The notes beneath the pieces were generated by a model. That model was not told the DNA's origin and did no database searches. It saw nothing but the letters and a program-made list of their open reading frames with translations. Positions 53,189-63,613 of a stretch of 64,000 bases of DNA are shown here, in pieces. Position 1 is the first letter of the stretch; each line of letters begins with the position of its first letter. Both the position numbers and the translations under genes were made by a program. The DNA comes from Staphylococcus condimenti (GTDB lineage Bacteria; Bacillota; Bacilli; Staphylococcales; Staphylococcaceae), in NCBI RefSeq assembly GCF_001618885.1, contig NZ_CP015114.1, forward strand, positions 744,001 to 808,000. The letters run 5' to 3'.

Positions 53189-55036
53189 TTATTCGTCTTC
53201 TTGCATCATTTGTTTCACACGTTTCGCTTCTTTTTCACGTTGTGCTTTATTTAAGATTTTCTTTCTCAAACGAATATTTTCAGGTGTTACTTCTAACAAT
53301 TCATCATCATCAATAAATTCTAACGCTTCTTCAAGTGTTAAAATACGTGGACGTTTCATTGTTTCAGTTTGGTCTTTTGTTGCTGAACGTACGTTGGTTT
53401 GGTTTTTAGTTTTTGTAATATTAACTGTTAAGTCATTATCACGGTTGTTTTCCCCAACAATCATACCTTCGTATACTTCAGTACCAGGTTCCATGAAGTT
53501 TGTACCGCGATCTTCTAAACCGATAATAGCGTATGCACTTGCTTTACCTTGGTCCATTGATACTAATACACCGTTACGACGGCCGCCGATGCGTCCTTTA
53601 ATACGTGGACGGAATTCTTCGAAAGTATGGTTGATAATACCATAACCGCTTGTCATTGACATAAATTCAGTTGTGTAACCAATTAATCCACGTGCTGGCA
53701 CCATAAAGATTAAACGTGTTAAACCGTTATCAGTTGTAACCATGTCTAACATTTCACCTTTACGTTGACCTAATGATTCAATAACTGCACCTGCATTTTC
53801 TTGAGGCACTTCACATTGTACACGTTCGAATGGTTCGCATAATTTACCATCAATTTCTTTTAAGATTACTTGCGGTTTAGATACTTGTAATTCATATCCT
53901 TCACGACGCATATTCTCGATTAAGATAGATAAGTGTAATTCACCACGACCAGCTACTGTCCAAGCATCTGGTGAATCTGTTGGTGTTACTTTCAATGATA
54001 CGTCTGTTTCAAGTTGTTGATCTAAACGGTCTTGAATTTGACGTGCAGTTACGTATTGACCTTCACGACCCGCAAATGGTGAGTTATTAACACGGAAAGT
54101 CATTTCTAATGTCGGCTCATCAATACGTAATACTGGCAATGCTTCTTGGTTATCAAGCGGTGTAACAGTTTCACCTACGTTGATGTCTTCCATACCAGAC
54201 ACTGCAATTAAATCACCGGCATGCGCTTCTTGGATTTCTTCACGTTTCAATCCGAAGAAACCGAATAATTTAGTCACACGGAAGTTTTTAACACTGCCGT
54301 CGAGTTTCAATAACGATACTTGGTCGCCGACTTTAATTGTTCCTCTGAACACACGGCCAATACCGATACGTCCTAGATAGTCATTGTAATCTAATAACGC
54401 AACTTGGAATTGTAATGGTTCTTCTCTGTTATCTTTTGGTGCTGGGATTTCTTCAAGAATTGTTTCATATAATGATTGCATATTCTCATCTTGAGTTTCA
54501 GGGTCTAAGCTTGCTGTACCGTTTACCGCTGAAGCATAAACCACAGGGAATTCTAATTGTTCGTCGTTTGCTTCTAATTCGATAAATAAGTCTAACACTT
54601 CATCTACAACCGCTTCAGGACGTGCTGAAGGTTTGTCGATTTTATTTACAACGACAACTGGTTTTAAGTTTTGTTCTAACGCTTTTTTCAACACGAAACG
54701 TGTTTGAGGCATTGTACCTTCGTAGGCATCAACAACTAATACAACACCATCTACCATTTTCATAATACGTTCAACTTCGCCGCCGAAGTCAGCATGTCCT
54801 GGTGTATCTAAGATATTAATTCTAGTGCCTTTATAATCAACCGCAGTATTTTTCGCTAAAATTGTAATACCGCGTTCTCTTTCTAAATCATTTGAATCCA
54901 TTGCACGTTCGTCAACGTGTTCATTCTCACGGAAAATACCAGATTGTTTTAATAATTCATCAACTAAAGTTGTTTTACCATGGTCAACGTGAGCGATGAT
55001 AGCAATATTACGAACGTCATTTCTTAAATTTGTCAT
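53189..55036 (-). CDS. typA: Ribosome-associated GTPase BipA/TypA
   Basis: A 615-residue translational GTPase: P-loop [29 protein letters not shown], then EF-G-like domains and the C-terminal BipA domain ([20 protein letters not shown]). Acts in ribosome assembly and stress adaptation. ATG 55036 follows AAAGGAAATTTAGT; the longer frame lacks a ribosome binding site. Confidence 0.97.
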   Translation of the reverse strand: MTNLRNDVRNIAIIAHVDHGKTTLVDELLKQSGIFRENEHVDERAMDSNDLERERGITILAKNTAVDYKGTRINILDTPGHADFGGEVERIMKMVDGVVLVVDAYEGTMPQTRFVLKKALEQNLKPVVVVNKIDKPSARPEAVVDEVLDLFIELEANDEQLEFPVVYASAVNGTASLDPETQDENMQSLYETILEEIPAPKDNREEPLQFQVALLDYNDYLGRIGIGRVFRGTIKVGDQVSLLKLDGSVKNFRVTKLFGFFGLKREEIQEAHAGDLIAVSGMEDINVGETVTPLDNQEALPVLRIDEPTLEMTFRVNNSPFAGREGQYVTARQIQDRLDQQLETDVSLKVTPTDSPDAWTVAGRGELHLSILIENMRREGYELQVSKPQVILKEIDGKLCEPFERVQCEVPQENAGAVIESLGQRKGEMLDMVTTDNGLTRLIFMVPARGLIGYTTEFMSMTSGYGIINHTFEEFRPRIKGRIGGRRNGVLVSMDQGKASAYAIIGLEDRGTNFMEPGTEVYEGMIVGENNRDNDLTVNITKTKNQTNVRSATKDQTETMKRPRILTLEEALEFIDDDELLEVTPENIRLRKKILNKAQREKEAKRVKQMMQEDE

Positions 55037-55130
55037 ACTAAATTTCCTTTCTTGAGTAAATTCCCACTTCAATTTGCAACTTTTTTATTATATCATATTA
55101 TTGAGCAAAGAATAATAAGGTGGGGTTTGA

Positions 55131-55322
55131 ATGCAGAAAAAAAAATCACATGCGATTTTTTGGGTATACACTGTTCTAGCAGTTCTGTTCCTTTTACTGT
55201 TCAGTTTCAGTATTGCCGCTAAGAGTTTACCATTCTCAATCATTACATTTGTAATCATGATTGGTATCTTTGGCGCAGGATTTGCTACGAAAAAGAAATA
55301 CCGAGAAAATGGCTGGTTATAA
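55131..55322 (+). CDS. DUF5325 (YlaF-like) membrane protein
   Basis: A 63-residue protein with two membrane helices (about 8-27 and 34-52) and a basic C-terminus (KKKYRENGWL). Conserved beside typA in Bacillales. Function unknown. Confidence 0.8.
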   Translation: MQKKKSHAIFWVYTVLAVLFLLLFSFSIAAKSLPFSIITFVIMIGIFGAGFATKKKYRENGWL

Positions 55323-55405
55323 CTCGTCATATTTGTAACAAAGGTATCCATTTATTGCAGTACCCTGCATAATGGAGATTACTCATAAATTTCAGTCAAA
55401 AGAAA

Positions 55406-55484
55406 AAGGTTGGGTTCATGCCATGCAGCAGATGAGCAGATTACTGCTCATTTGCCTAATGCATACATGGTCCCGACCTTTTTA
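55406..55484. terminator. Large bidirectional hairpin between ylaF-like gene and suhB
   Basis: AAAAAGGTTGGG pairs with CCCGACCTTTTT, with an inner ATGAGCA/TGCTCAT hairpin. Confidence 0.75.
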
Positions 55485-56303
55485 TTGTTTGTATCTTGCG
55501 TGCAGCGCTTCAAGTGTCTCTCTTTCTGAAAGCATGTGCTTATTCAAAATTTCTTCATGCACTGCTTTATTACCGACAAGTACAGAATGCGGTTGTGTCA
55601 GATCTAAAGGTTTTCCTAATAAATCTGAACCTACCCCGCCTACTTCATTTAAAATAATCAAACCGCCTGCAAAATCCCAAGGCTGTAATCTTGGCGTCAT
55701 ATATGCAGCGAGTTTGCCTCGCGCAACATTAACGATTTCTAAAGCTGCTGAACCGTATGCCCGTGCGGTTCTCGCATCATCTACTACCTTTTTGAATATA
55801 ACACCTATTTGCGGCTTTGTTAACCAGTTTGGATTAATTCCAATTAAACTTTTCTTTAATTCACTGTCTGCAATCGGTTTCAATGGGTGTTCATTTACAA
55901 ATGCACCCTCACCTGCTTTGGCATGATATAATTTGTCGTTCATAACATCATATACAAAACCAGCATAAGGTTTACCGTCATTATATATACCAATAGAGAT
56001 TGCAAAATTTTCTTGCTGATGCACAAAATTCAATGTGCCGTCAATCGGATCAATCACCCATACGATGCCTTCAGGTTTTAATTCAGACATAGGCTTGCCA
56101 TGTCCTTCTTCCCCTATCACCTGTGCATCTGGATAATTGTCGATGATATTATTATAGATAAAATCTTCTGTCGCTTTGTCGACATTTGTTACTAAGTCAT
56201 TAGGATTAGATTTTGTTTCAATATCAATTTCTTCTTGCATCATTTTTCGAATATTGTTACCCGCTTCAATCACGAGTCCTTTTGCATAATCATATACTGC
56301 CAC
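55482..56303 (-). CDS. suhB: Inositol monophosphatase family protein
   Basis: A 273-residue lithium-sensitive phosphatase fold: GEEGHG, WVIDPIDGTLNFVHQ and the C-terminal WDFAGGLIILNEVGG metal motifs. Substrate in staphylococci unsettled; the symbol is by family. Confidence 0.9.
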   Translation of the reverse strand: MAVYDYAKGLVIEAGNNIRKMMQEEIDIETKSNPNDLVTNVDKATEDFIYNNIIDNYPDAQVIGEEGHGKPMSELKPEGIVWVIDPIDGTLNFVHQQENFAISIGIYNDGKPYAGFVYDVMNDKLYHAKAGEGAFVNEHPLKPIADSELKKSLIGINPNWLTKPQIGVIFKKVVDDARTARAYGSAALEIVNVARGKLAAYMTPRLQPWDFAGGLIILNEVGGVGSDLLGKPLDLTQPHSVLVGNKAVHEEILNKHMLSERETLEALHARYKQ

Positions 56304-56464
56304 TTGCGAACACCCCTTTATTGATATTACGAACTACATCGTTACTAACATAACATTTTCACTTTCATACACATGAAATTATACCGTCCTCAATTGCATC
56401 TGCTCTGATTGGGTATTAAAACTATGCTACAATATCTTCAATACACCTACATAGGAGGTACATC

Positions 56465-57076
56465 ATGTCTAAATACACATTTACTCAAAAAAACTTTAAA
56501 GTCTTTGAAGTGCCAGGGTTAGAAGGACGCATGTCAGCAATAGAATCAGAAATTCAACCTAAACTGGCGGCACTTGGTGAATATTTCACAGATTTCTTAA
56601 ATACCCACACACCTGACGAATTCTATGCACATATTGCCAAACATGCGCGACGTACGGTTAATCCACCTAAAGATACTTGGGTCGCCTTTTCTACTAATAA
56701 ACGCGGTTATAAAATGCTACCTCATTTTCAAATCGGCTTATATGAGGACCAAGTCTTTGTAATGTTCGGTGTGATGCATGAAGCGAAAAACAAAAACCAT
56801 TATATTGAAGTTTTTGAAAAGCACTTTGATGAGATTGAAAACCTGCCGGATGATTATCGTATTTGTACAGATCACGTTAAAATGGAAAAACCACTTATCA
56901 AAGATCTTACGACCGATGAATTAAAAGAAGCATTGCACCGTGCACATCAGTTGAAAAAAGGCGAATTTTTCATTGCACGTACATTATCCCCTAAAGCGCC
57001 TGAACTTAAAACTGATAAAGCTTTTAAAAGTTATCTAGAAGATACTTTTGATCATTTACTTAAGTTTTATTCATAA
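56465..57076 (+). CDS. DUF1054 (YktB) protein
   Basis: A 203-residue protein ([20 protein letters not shown] ... [20 protein letters not shown]) of the DUF1054 family, unknown function. Ribosome binding site AGGAGGTACATC. Next to suhB as in Bacillus. Confidence 0.92.
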   Translation: MSKYTFTQKNFKVFEVPGLEGRMSAIESEIQPKLAALGEYFTDFLNTHTPDEFYAHIAKHARRTVNPPKDTWVAFSTNKRGYKMLPHFQIGLYEDQVFVMFGVMHEAKNKNHYIEVFEKHFDEIENLPDDYRICTDHVKMEKPLIKDLTTDELKEALHRAHQLKKGEFFIARTLSPKAPELKTDKAFKSYLEDTFDHLLKFYS

Positions 57077-57205
57077 TAGCATATTTAAAAGCTTATAACT
57101 ACACTCAGGATTATTTTAGCGCCTTTTCTGTGTTAACAGGCAAGGTGCTTTTTTATTTTGTGAAATTGTATCGCCCTCCGCTAAAAAAGCGTTCACATTA
57201 AATTT

Positions 57206-57239
57206 TTAGGTTGACCTAACTTTATTTTTACTTTATTAT
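57206..57239 (+). promoter_or_regulatory. mntH promoter with MntR-type operator
   Basis: TTAGGTTGACCTAA (57206-57219) is a 6-2-6 palindrome like MntR boxes. It contains the -35 TTGACC (57211-57216), 17 bases before the -10 TATTAT (57234-57239). Manganese-loaded MntR would therefore block mntH. Confidence 0.8.
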
Positions 57240-57278
57240 TGAACAATATTAGAAGTATTAGAAGCGGAGGTGACCTTC

Positions 57279-58622
57279 TTGAGCAAAAGACAGGTCAAAT
57301 ATGATACTGACAGCTTAGATGAAGTAAACAATTCTGTCAGCTTTAATTCCAACAGCAGTATTAAACAAAAGTTCTTGTCTTTCTTAGGACCAGGTTTACT
57401 TGTCGCTGTTGGCTATATGGACCCAGGGAACTGGATAACATCTATGCAAGGCGGCGCGAAATATGGATATATTTTATTATTTATAATCCTTATTTCAAGC
57501 TTATCTGCAATGCTCTTACAAAGTATGACGGTAAGATTAGGTATTGCTTCTGGTTATGATTTAGCACAAGTCACTAAGCATTACTTGAACAAACCATTAG
57601 GTTATGTATTCTGGATTATAGCTGAACTCGCAATTATCGCAACTGATATCGCTGAAGTCATCGGCAGCGCAATTGCACTTGACCTATTATTCGGAATCCC
57701 ATTACTCGTCGGCGCAATTATTACTGTCTTAGATGTATTTATACTATTATTCATTATGAAATTCGGCTTTAGAAAAATCGAAGCCATTGTCGGTGCGCTT
57801 ATTTTTACAGTATTGGCAATCTTTATTTTTGAAGTTTATATCGCTTCTCCAGATGTAAACCGTATTTTGAACGGATTTATACCAAGCAGTAAAATTATTA
57901 CAGAGCACGGTGCGTTATATATTGCATTGGGTATTGTGGGTGCAACAATCATGCCGCATAACCTCTATTTACATTCATCAATTGTACAATCGCGAACTTA
58001 TGACAGAAAAGATGAAGGCTCAAAAGCACAAGCAATCAAATACGCAACGATTGATTCAAATATTCAATTGAGTATTGCATTTATTATAAATTGTTTGTTG
58101 CTAGTATTAGGGGCTGCTTTGTTCTTTGGAGGCAATTCTGAAAGCTTAGGCGGATTCTACGACTTATACCATGCATTGAAGACACAACCTCTTTTAGGTG
58201 CTTCATTAGGTGGTCTGATGAGTACATTATTTGCTGTCGCTTTATTAGCTTCAGGACAAAACTCTACAATCACAGGGACTTTAGCAGGCCAAATTGTAAT
58301 GGAAGGATTTATCAACTTAAAAATTCCTAACTGGTTGAATCGTTTAATTACACGTGCAATCGCAATAATACCTGTTATCGTATGTTTAATTATTTTCCAT
58401 GGTAATGAAGCCATGATGGAACAATTACTTGTATTTTCTCAAGTGTTTTTAAGTATTGCGTTGCCGTTTTCATTAATACCATTACAACTTGCAACCAACA
58501 ACTCAGACTTAATGGGACGCTTTAAAAATAAATTATGGATTAATATCGTATCTTGGACATTAATCGTCATACTTAGCGTTTTGAATATCCACTTAATTAT
58601 TCAAACTTTCCAAGAGCTTTAA
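57279..58622 (+). CDS. mntH: Nramp-type manganese transporter
   Basis: A 447-residue transporter with 11-12 membrane helices: metal-binding MDPGNWITS in helix 1 and [19 protein letters not shown] in helix 6. Proton-driven Mn(II) import. TTG 57279 is chosen for GGAGG eight bases upstream. Regulated by the operator above. Confidence 0.96.
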   Translation: MSKRQVKYDTDSLDEVNNSVSFNSNSSIKQKFLSFLGPGLLVAVGYMDPGNWITSMQGGAKYGYILLFIILISSLSAMLLQSMTVRLGIASGYDLAQVTKHYLNKPLGYVFWIIAELAIIATDIAEVIGSAIALDLLFGIPLLVGAIITVLDVFILLFIMKFGFRKIEAIVGALIFTVLAIFIFEVYIASPDVNRILNGFIPSSKIITEHGALYIALGIVGATIMPHNLYLHSSIVQSRTYDRKDEGSKAQAIKYATIDSNIQLSIAFIINCLLLVLGAALFFGGNSESLGGFYDLYHALKTQPLLGASLGGLMSTLFAVALLASGQNSTITGTLAGQIVMEGFINLKIPNWLNRLITRAIAIIPVIVCLIIFHGNEAMMEQLLVFSQVFLSIALPFSLIPLQLATNNSDLMGRFKNKLWINIVSWTLIVILSVLNIHLIIQTFQEL

Positions 58623-58625
58623 TCT

Positions 58626-58673
58626 TAAAAAAGTAATCCTCGACTCTTAATTGAATCGAGGATTACTTTTTAT
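58626..58673. terminator. Bidirectional mntH terminator
   Basis: AAAGTAATCCTCGA pairs with TCGAGGATTACTTTTT. Confidence 0.9.
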
Positions 58674-59474
58674 TTAATCTTTCTTATCATCATTTAAATC
58701 ATGACGGCTTGGCTTTTCGTCATCATTACGTCTACGTTGGCTTGTTAAATCATTGTTGCTGACATCTTCTTTTTTATCTTCATAGAATGTTTCTTCTCTT
58801 TCTTCAGAGAATTCAGTTCCATTCTTATCATAACCACGCGTCTCAGAATAGATACGTTTTTCTTCTGGACCTTGATTATCATTTTTTTGATGACTTTCAT
58901 CATGCTTTTTGCCGCCTAAAATACCACTTTCCCGTCTTTCTCTTTCTTTGCGATTGTGTTCTGCATGTTCTGCTTCAGAAAAATGTTCAGGGTCTTCTAA
59001 GTTAGGATCTACTTTACCTTTTTTATGAGCTTCATCTAAATCATCATACTTACTTGTCGTAGCATCAAAATAACCATGTTCTCTATCATATTCTTGGTTT
59101 TCAAAATGTTTTTTCTTGCTTCTTCTTACAAATAACATAATACCTGCAATGAAGAATAAAATTGTTGCAATAAAGTTTGATAAGAATATGCCGGCAATTG
59201 CTGCGATAACAAGTAAAACACCGCCGAGAATACGGCTCTTCTTACTTAATACAATACCTACTGCAGCAATAATTGCTACAACAATCAATGCGACTGCTTC
59301 AAAAATCATTGATTGTTCTAAGTAAGTACCAGACATACTTGAATCGCCTTGTTTTAATAATATTTTAGATAAAGTACCTTTACCTAACGTTAAACCTATA
59401 AGGAATAACAATGTATAAAGTAAAGTTAGTCCTACACCAATCCAACCCAACACTCTCTCTAGTTTTCTATTCAT
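58674..59474 (-). CDS. DUF4064-like membrane protein with charged tail
   Basis: A 266-residue protein. N-terminal half has four membrane helices after MNRKLERVLGWIGVGLTLLY; the rest (from about residue 120) is highly charged, disordered and rich in Glu, Lys and Asp, inside the cell by the positive-inside rule. ATG 59474 follows GGAGGGTAATTCC. Paralogue of 59740-60897. Function unknown. Confidence 0.75.
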   Translation of the reverse strand: MNRKLERVLGWIGVGLTLLYTLLFLIGLTLGKGTLSKILLKQGDSSMSGTYLEQSMIFEAVALIVVAIIAAVGIVLSKKSRILGGVLLVIAAIAGIFLSNFIATILFFIAGIMLFVRRSKKKHFENQEYDREHGYFDATTSKYDDLDEAHKKGKVDPNLEDPEHFSEAEHAEHNRKERERRESGILGGKKHDESHQKNDNQGPEEKRIYSETRGYDKNGTEFSEEREETFYEDKKEDVSNNDLTSQRRRNDDEKPSRHDLNDDKKD

Positions 59475-59504
59475 GGAATTACCCTCCTGATTAGGCAAGA
59501 TCGA

Positions 59505-59545
59505 GGTTGCTTGATTACGTTATACTCTCTATGCTAACCTCGGCC
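59505..59545. repeat. Hairpin upstream of the DUF4064-like gene
   Basis: ATCGAGGTTGC and TAACCTCGG can pair; possibly a leader hairpin. Confidence 0.35.
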
Positions 59546-59677
59546 ATTAAATTAAGGCCATTTGAACTGGTCTTATAATCGTAAATACCCTATCAAATAG
59601 TGTTTAAGCATGCATAGTTTCAAATTACAACTAATAATTTAATTAATTCCTTTAGGTTTCTTTAGGTTGATGAGGCT

Positions 59678-59728
59678 AAAAAATAACGGTTATGCCTCAC
59701 CCTTAAAAAGGGTTGACATAACCGTTAC
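59678..59728 (-). terminator. Terminator of the second DUF4064-like gene
   Basis: AACGGTTATG, ACCC and GGGT, CATAACCGTT make a long stem; A-run to the left. Confidence 0.8.
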
Positions 59729-59739
59729 TTATTTTCTAT

Positions 59740-60897
59740 TTATTTTTCTTCTTTCGTTTCATCTGCTTTTTCTTCAATACTATCTTTAGTTGTATTGTCG
59801 TTTGATGGTTGTTCTGTTTCTTCAGGCTTGCTTTGGCTGAACGAGCGACGTTCTTCAAAATTCATACGACGCTGGTTCACAGCACTTGGTCGTTGTTTAC
59901 GTAATGCTTTCGCACGTTTTTTACGTTCTTTCTTTTCACGTTTACGCGCTGCTTTTTCTTCAGGTGTTTCTCCTTTACGTGGTTCATTCACACGGTTTTG
60001 AACTTCTTCCGGCTCGTTGTTGCCTTCAATTTCATCAATACGTGCTTGTTCACGTTCATATTGATCCATTTCTTGCTGCTCTTTGACTTCATCAGCTGAT
60101 TTTTGTTTGTATTTAGCTTGACGTGAAAGAAATTGCGGCTCTTCTTCAGGATTATCAGTTTCTTGTGTATCTATGCGGTCGTTTTCTGAGTCTCCTTTAA
60201 AGTTAGAAGCTGCATAAGCAGGTTCTTCAGCCTCTTTTTCAGGATGATAAACGCGAGTATCATCTTCCTCTTCAGCAAGTTCTCTGTCACGTTTTTCATA
60301 AGAAGGTTCGTGACGTGGACGTCGACCAGCATCCTCATATCCTCCATGATAACCTCTTTCACGTTCATAGTAATCATCATGTCCATAATCACGATCATAT
60401 GGTCCATAACCGCCTGGATAATAAGGTACTGTTTCAACGCGATCTTTACGTGCAAACATCATGATTGCTACGATGAAGAAGAGTACTGGAATTATTACTG
60501 TTGCAAGTAATAAAACAAGCGGTAATGTAATAATTGATGCAATTAAGAATAGAATTCCTGATAACACTCTAATATTCATAGAAATAAGAGCTAAGAATGA
60601 TATTAATAAGCACACAATGAGGTATACAATAACTGCCCATATTCCGTTTTGGAGCCAAATAACAAATTGCGTTGTATTGAGTCCATTATTAGTCAAAACT
60701 TGTTGTGCAAATTCATTATTGGTTAATGTTTGTTCTAATTTTTGAATAGATGTGTCATTGCTGAATGAAACAAGTGCAATAAACATCGTTGCTACTGTAA
60801 GTAGCAATAACCCTATCCAGTTCAGCCACCCCAGTACTTTTTCAGCCACTCTGCTCACTGGCCGTCTAATTTGTGTGTATTGTGGTTCTCCAGACAT
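59740..60897 (-). CDS. DUF4064-like membrane protein with long charged tail
   Basis: A 385-residue protein with the same four-helix layout (VAEKVLGWLNWIGLLLLTVA) and a very long cytoplasmic tail: Tyr/Gly-rich (YYPGGYGPYDRDYGHDDYYE), then acidic, then Lys/Arg-rich (EKAARKREKKERKKRAKALR), with some tandem character. ATG 60897 follows GGGAGTGTTAGTG. Function unknown; the basic tail might touch nucleic acid or lipids. Confidence 0.75.
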   Translation of the reverse strand: MSGEPQYTQIRRPVSRVAEKVLGWLNWIGLLLLTVATMFIALVSFSNDTSIQKLEQTLTNNEFAQQVLTNNGLNTTQFVIWLQNGIWAVIVYLIVCLLISFLALISMNIRVLSGILFLIASIITLPLVLLLATVIIPVLFFIVAIMMFARKDRVETVPYYPGGYGPYDRDYGHDDYYERERGYHGGYEDAGRRPRHEPSYEKRDRELAEEEDDTRVYHPEKEAEEPAYAASNFKGDSENDRIDTQETDNPEEEPQFLSRQAKYKQKSADEVKEQQEMDQYEREQARIDEIEGNNEPEEVQNRVNEPRKGETPEEKAARKREKKERKKRAKALRKQRPSAVNQRRMNFEERRSFSQSKPEETEQPSNDNTTKDSIEEKADETKEEK

Positions 60898-60927
60898 CAC
60901 TAACACTCCCTATTACATTTTACTTAT

Positions 60928-62001
60928 CTATTGTAACGTCATTTTAAAATTCAAAAAATGCTCGTTATAATCACTTAGAATATCTTTACCCAAATCTTTA
61001 TATACTTCAAGCCTATTTTGAGTATCTTTTGTTGGATAAAATCGATGATCATTTCGAATTTCAGCTGGTAATTTTTGTGCAGCTGCTTTGTTTGGTGTCG
61101 CATAACCGACCCATTCTGTATTCTGCTTACTATTTTGCGCATCTAACAAGAAATTGATAAATTGATATGCCCCTTCTTTATTTTGAGCTGTTTTAGGGAT
61201 TACCATATTATCAAACCATAAATTAGAACCTTCTTTTGGTACCACATAATTGAATTCAGGATGTTCTTGGACAATCGGTGCTGCAGTACCACTCCAAACA
61301 ACAGCAATATTTGCTTCATGTTGTTCAAGCATCATGGTAACTTCATCTCCGACTACGCCTTTGACTTGCGGAGCGAGGTGGTTCAAGTCATTTTCCGCTT
61401 CTTGCAGATGCTTCGGATTTGTATCGTTAAGACTGTATCCTAATTTATTTAAACTCATACCCATAATCTCTCGGGCACCGTCCACTAATATAATATCATT
61501 TTTAAACTTAGGATTATATAAACTATGCCAACTTGTAAAATCTTCTTTTGGATAAGCATCTTTATTATAAATAATTCCTACTGTTCCAAAAAAGTAAGGC
61601 ACTGAATAGCGATTGTGTCGATCATAATCCATATTCATATAATTAGAATCTAAATTTTTCATGTTCGGCAGTTTTTGATGATCTAACGGTAATAATAAAT
61701 AATCTTTTTTCATCTTTTGAACTGTGTATTCGCTAGGAAAAGCCACATCATAATGCGTACCGCCATTTCGTATTTTTGCTTCCATCGCTTCATTTGAATC
61801 AAACGTTTCATATACTACCTTGATTCCAGTCTCTTTTTCAAATTTCTTAATTAGATCAGGATCGATATATTCTCCCCAATTATAGACATAAATCTTTTTT
61901 CCTGTTTTTTGATTATCTTCTGAACTATACCATTTACTAAGACCTAAAAATATGAGACCCAGTATCAATGCACCAACAATTAGTTGAACAAATTTTTTCA
62001 T
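60928..62001 (-). CDS. potD: Spermidine/putrescine ABC transporter, binding protein
   Basis: A 357-residue extracellular solute-binding protein: N-terminal hydrophobic segment (no lipobox Cys, so probably an uncleaved anchor or type I signal), then IYVYNWGEYIDPDLIKKFEK, characteristic of PotD/PotF. Overlaps potC by four bases. Confidence 0.94.
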   Translation of the reverse strand: MKKFVQLIVGALILGLIFLGLSKWYSSEDNQKTGKKIYVYNWGEYIDPDLIKKFEKETGIKVVYETFDSNEAMEAKIRNGGTHYDVAFPSEYTVQKMKKDYLLLPLDHQKLPNMKNLDSNYMNMDYDRHNRYSVPYFFGTVGIIYNKDAYPKEDFTSWHSLYNPKFKNDIILVDGAREIMGMSLNKLGYSLNDTNPKHLQEAENDLNHLAPQVKGVVGDEVTMMLEQHEANIAVVWSGTAAPIVQEHPEFNYVVPKEGSNLWFDNMVIPKTAQNKEGAYQFINFLLDAQNSKQNTEWVGYATPNKAAAQKLPAEIRNDHRFYPTKDTQNRLEVYKDLGKDILSDYNEHFLNFKMTLQ

Positions 62002-62810
62002 CGCATGATACCTCGCTTCACTGAAAGTCTGTGTTTAGTAAATCGTTGTACAAGATAATAACCTAAAATACCGACAACAATCACCATAAAGATTAATGTT
62101 GAAATTGCATTGATTTCCATACTGATTCCTTTGCGAGCCATCGCATAAACTTCAACAGATAATACACTGAATCCATTACCCGTCACGAAAAAGCTTACAG
62201 TGAAATCATCTAGTGAATAAGTAAGAGCCATGAAAAATCCAGCAATCACAGCAGGCATCAAGTTAGGCAGCATCACACGGTTTAAAATCTGCCATTCACT
62301 CGCACCTAAATCTCGTGCAGCATCAAACATATGCTGATTCATATCATACAGCTGCGGCAAGATAATAATCACAACAATCGGTATACAAAAAGCAATGTGA
62401 GAAACGAGCACAGTCCAAAATCCGAGCCCTAGTCCTGTAAAATGTCCGATAGCTGTGAACATAATTAAAAATGATGCACCAATTACAACATCAGATGAAA
62501 CAAGCAATACATTATTCAATGTCAAGAAAGTTAAGCGCAATTTCTTTTGGCGCAATTGATACAATGCAATTGCACCCAGTGTACCGATAATTGTTGAAAT
62601 AGAAGCAGCCAACAATGCTACTGCTATCGTATTAAAAAGAATCGACATCAGACGGTCATCTTGAAATAGCGTTTGGTAATGCTCTAAAGTAAACCCTTCA
62701 AAGTGAATCATGTTGCCCGCTGAGTTAAACGAATATACCATTAAGAAAATAATTGGAATATACAACCCAATAACTAATAAACCAAGATATAATTTACCAT
62801 ACCATTTCAT
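61998..62810 (-). CDS. potC: Spermidine/putrescine ABC transporter permease
   Basis: A 270-residue permease with six helices and the EAA-like loop (DAARDLGASEWQILNRVMLP) that contacts PotA. Four-base overlaps on both sides. Confidence 0.95.
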   Translation of the reverse strand: MKWYGKLYLGLLVIGLYIPIIFLMVYSFNSAGNMIHFEGFTLEHYQTLFQDDRLMSILFNTIAVALLAASISTIIGTLGAIALYQLRQKKLRLTFLTLNNVLLVSSDVVIGASFLIMFTAIGHFTGLGLGFWTVLVSHIAFCIPIVVIIILPQLYDMNQHMFDAARDLGASEWQILNRVMLPNLMPAVIAGFFMALTYSLDDFTVSFFVTGNGFSVLSVEVYAMARKGISMEINAISTLIFMVIVVGILGYYLVQRFTKHRLSVKRGIMR

Positions 62811-63613
62811 GAGCGTCTGCCCCCTTCATTACCGGACTTCGTAATAATCAGAACTACTGCCATAAAGACAATTAGTGCAATCGCAATGGTAGAACCCATA
62901 CCATAGTTTTGTATTACTAAAAATTGTTCTTCTATAGATGTCCCGATATTCATCACTTTGTTTCCGGCGATTAAACGTGTAATCATGAAGAGCGACAAGG
63001 CAGGAATGAATGTTACTTGAATTCCTGATAACACGCCTTCTTTAGTAAGCGGTAAAATAATTTTTCTAAAAGTCGTCCATTTTCCCGCTCCCAGATCACT
63101 TGCAGCTTGCAGTAAATTTTCAGGAATTGTTTTCATACTATTGAAAATAGGCAAAATCATGAATGGAATATAAATATAACTTGCAACAATAACAAAAGCA
63201 GGCGCTGTAAATAGTAATTCTGCTTTCGGAAGATGCAACCAACCTAAAATTTGATTGATAATACCATCATGACTGAAAATCCCGATAAATGCATACGTCT
63301 TAAGAAGTAAATTAATCCATGTCGGGATAATGAGAATCAATATCCATAAGTTTTGATTGACAGAATTACGAATAAAATACGCTGCCGGATAACTGATAAT
63401 TAAAGTAACAATTGTAATGATAGCCGCATACAAAATTGAATATGCCATCATTTTAAAATAGCGCATTGAAAATATCTGCTCATAATTCGTAAAACTGAAA
63501 TGTCCGTGTATATCGATAAATGAAAAGTAAACAAGCAAAATAACCGGAATAATAATGAAACCAATCATCCAAATGATATAAGGAATAAACAACCATTTAT
63601 TCATCTTGCTCAT
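62807..63613 (-). CDS. potB: Spermidine/putrescine ABC transporter permease
   Basis: A 268-residue permease with six helices and the loop QAASDLGAGKWTTFRKIILP. ATG 63613 is chosen for GAGGAAACAG; it overlaps the end of potA by 17 bases. Confidence 0.94.
   Translation of the reverse strand: MSKMNKWLFIPYIIWMIGFIIIPVILLVYFSFIDIHGHFSFTNYEQIFSMRYFKMMAYSILYAAIITIVTLIISYPAAYFIRNSVNQNLWILILIIPTWINLLLKTYAFIGIFSHDGIINQILGWLHLPKAELLFTAPAFVIVASYIYIPFMILPIFNSMKTIPENLLQAASDLGAGKWTTFRKIILPLTKEGVLSGIQVTFIPALSLFMITRLIAGNKVMNIGTSIEEQFLVIQNYGMGSTIAIALIVFMAVVLIITKSGNEGGRRS

Noticed and set aside
55372-55926. 184-codon plus-strand ORF opposite suhB
   Set aside because: It starts in the terminator hairpin and runs antisense to a conserved phosphatase.
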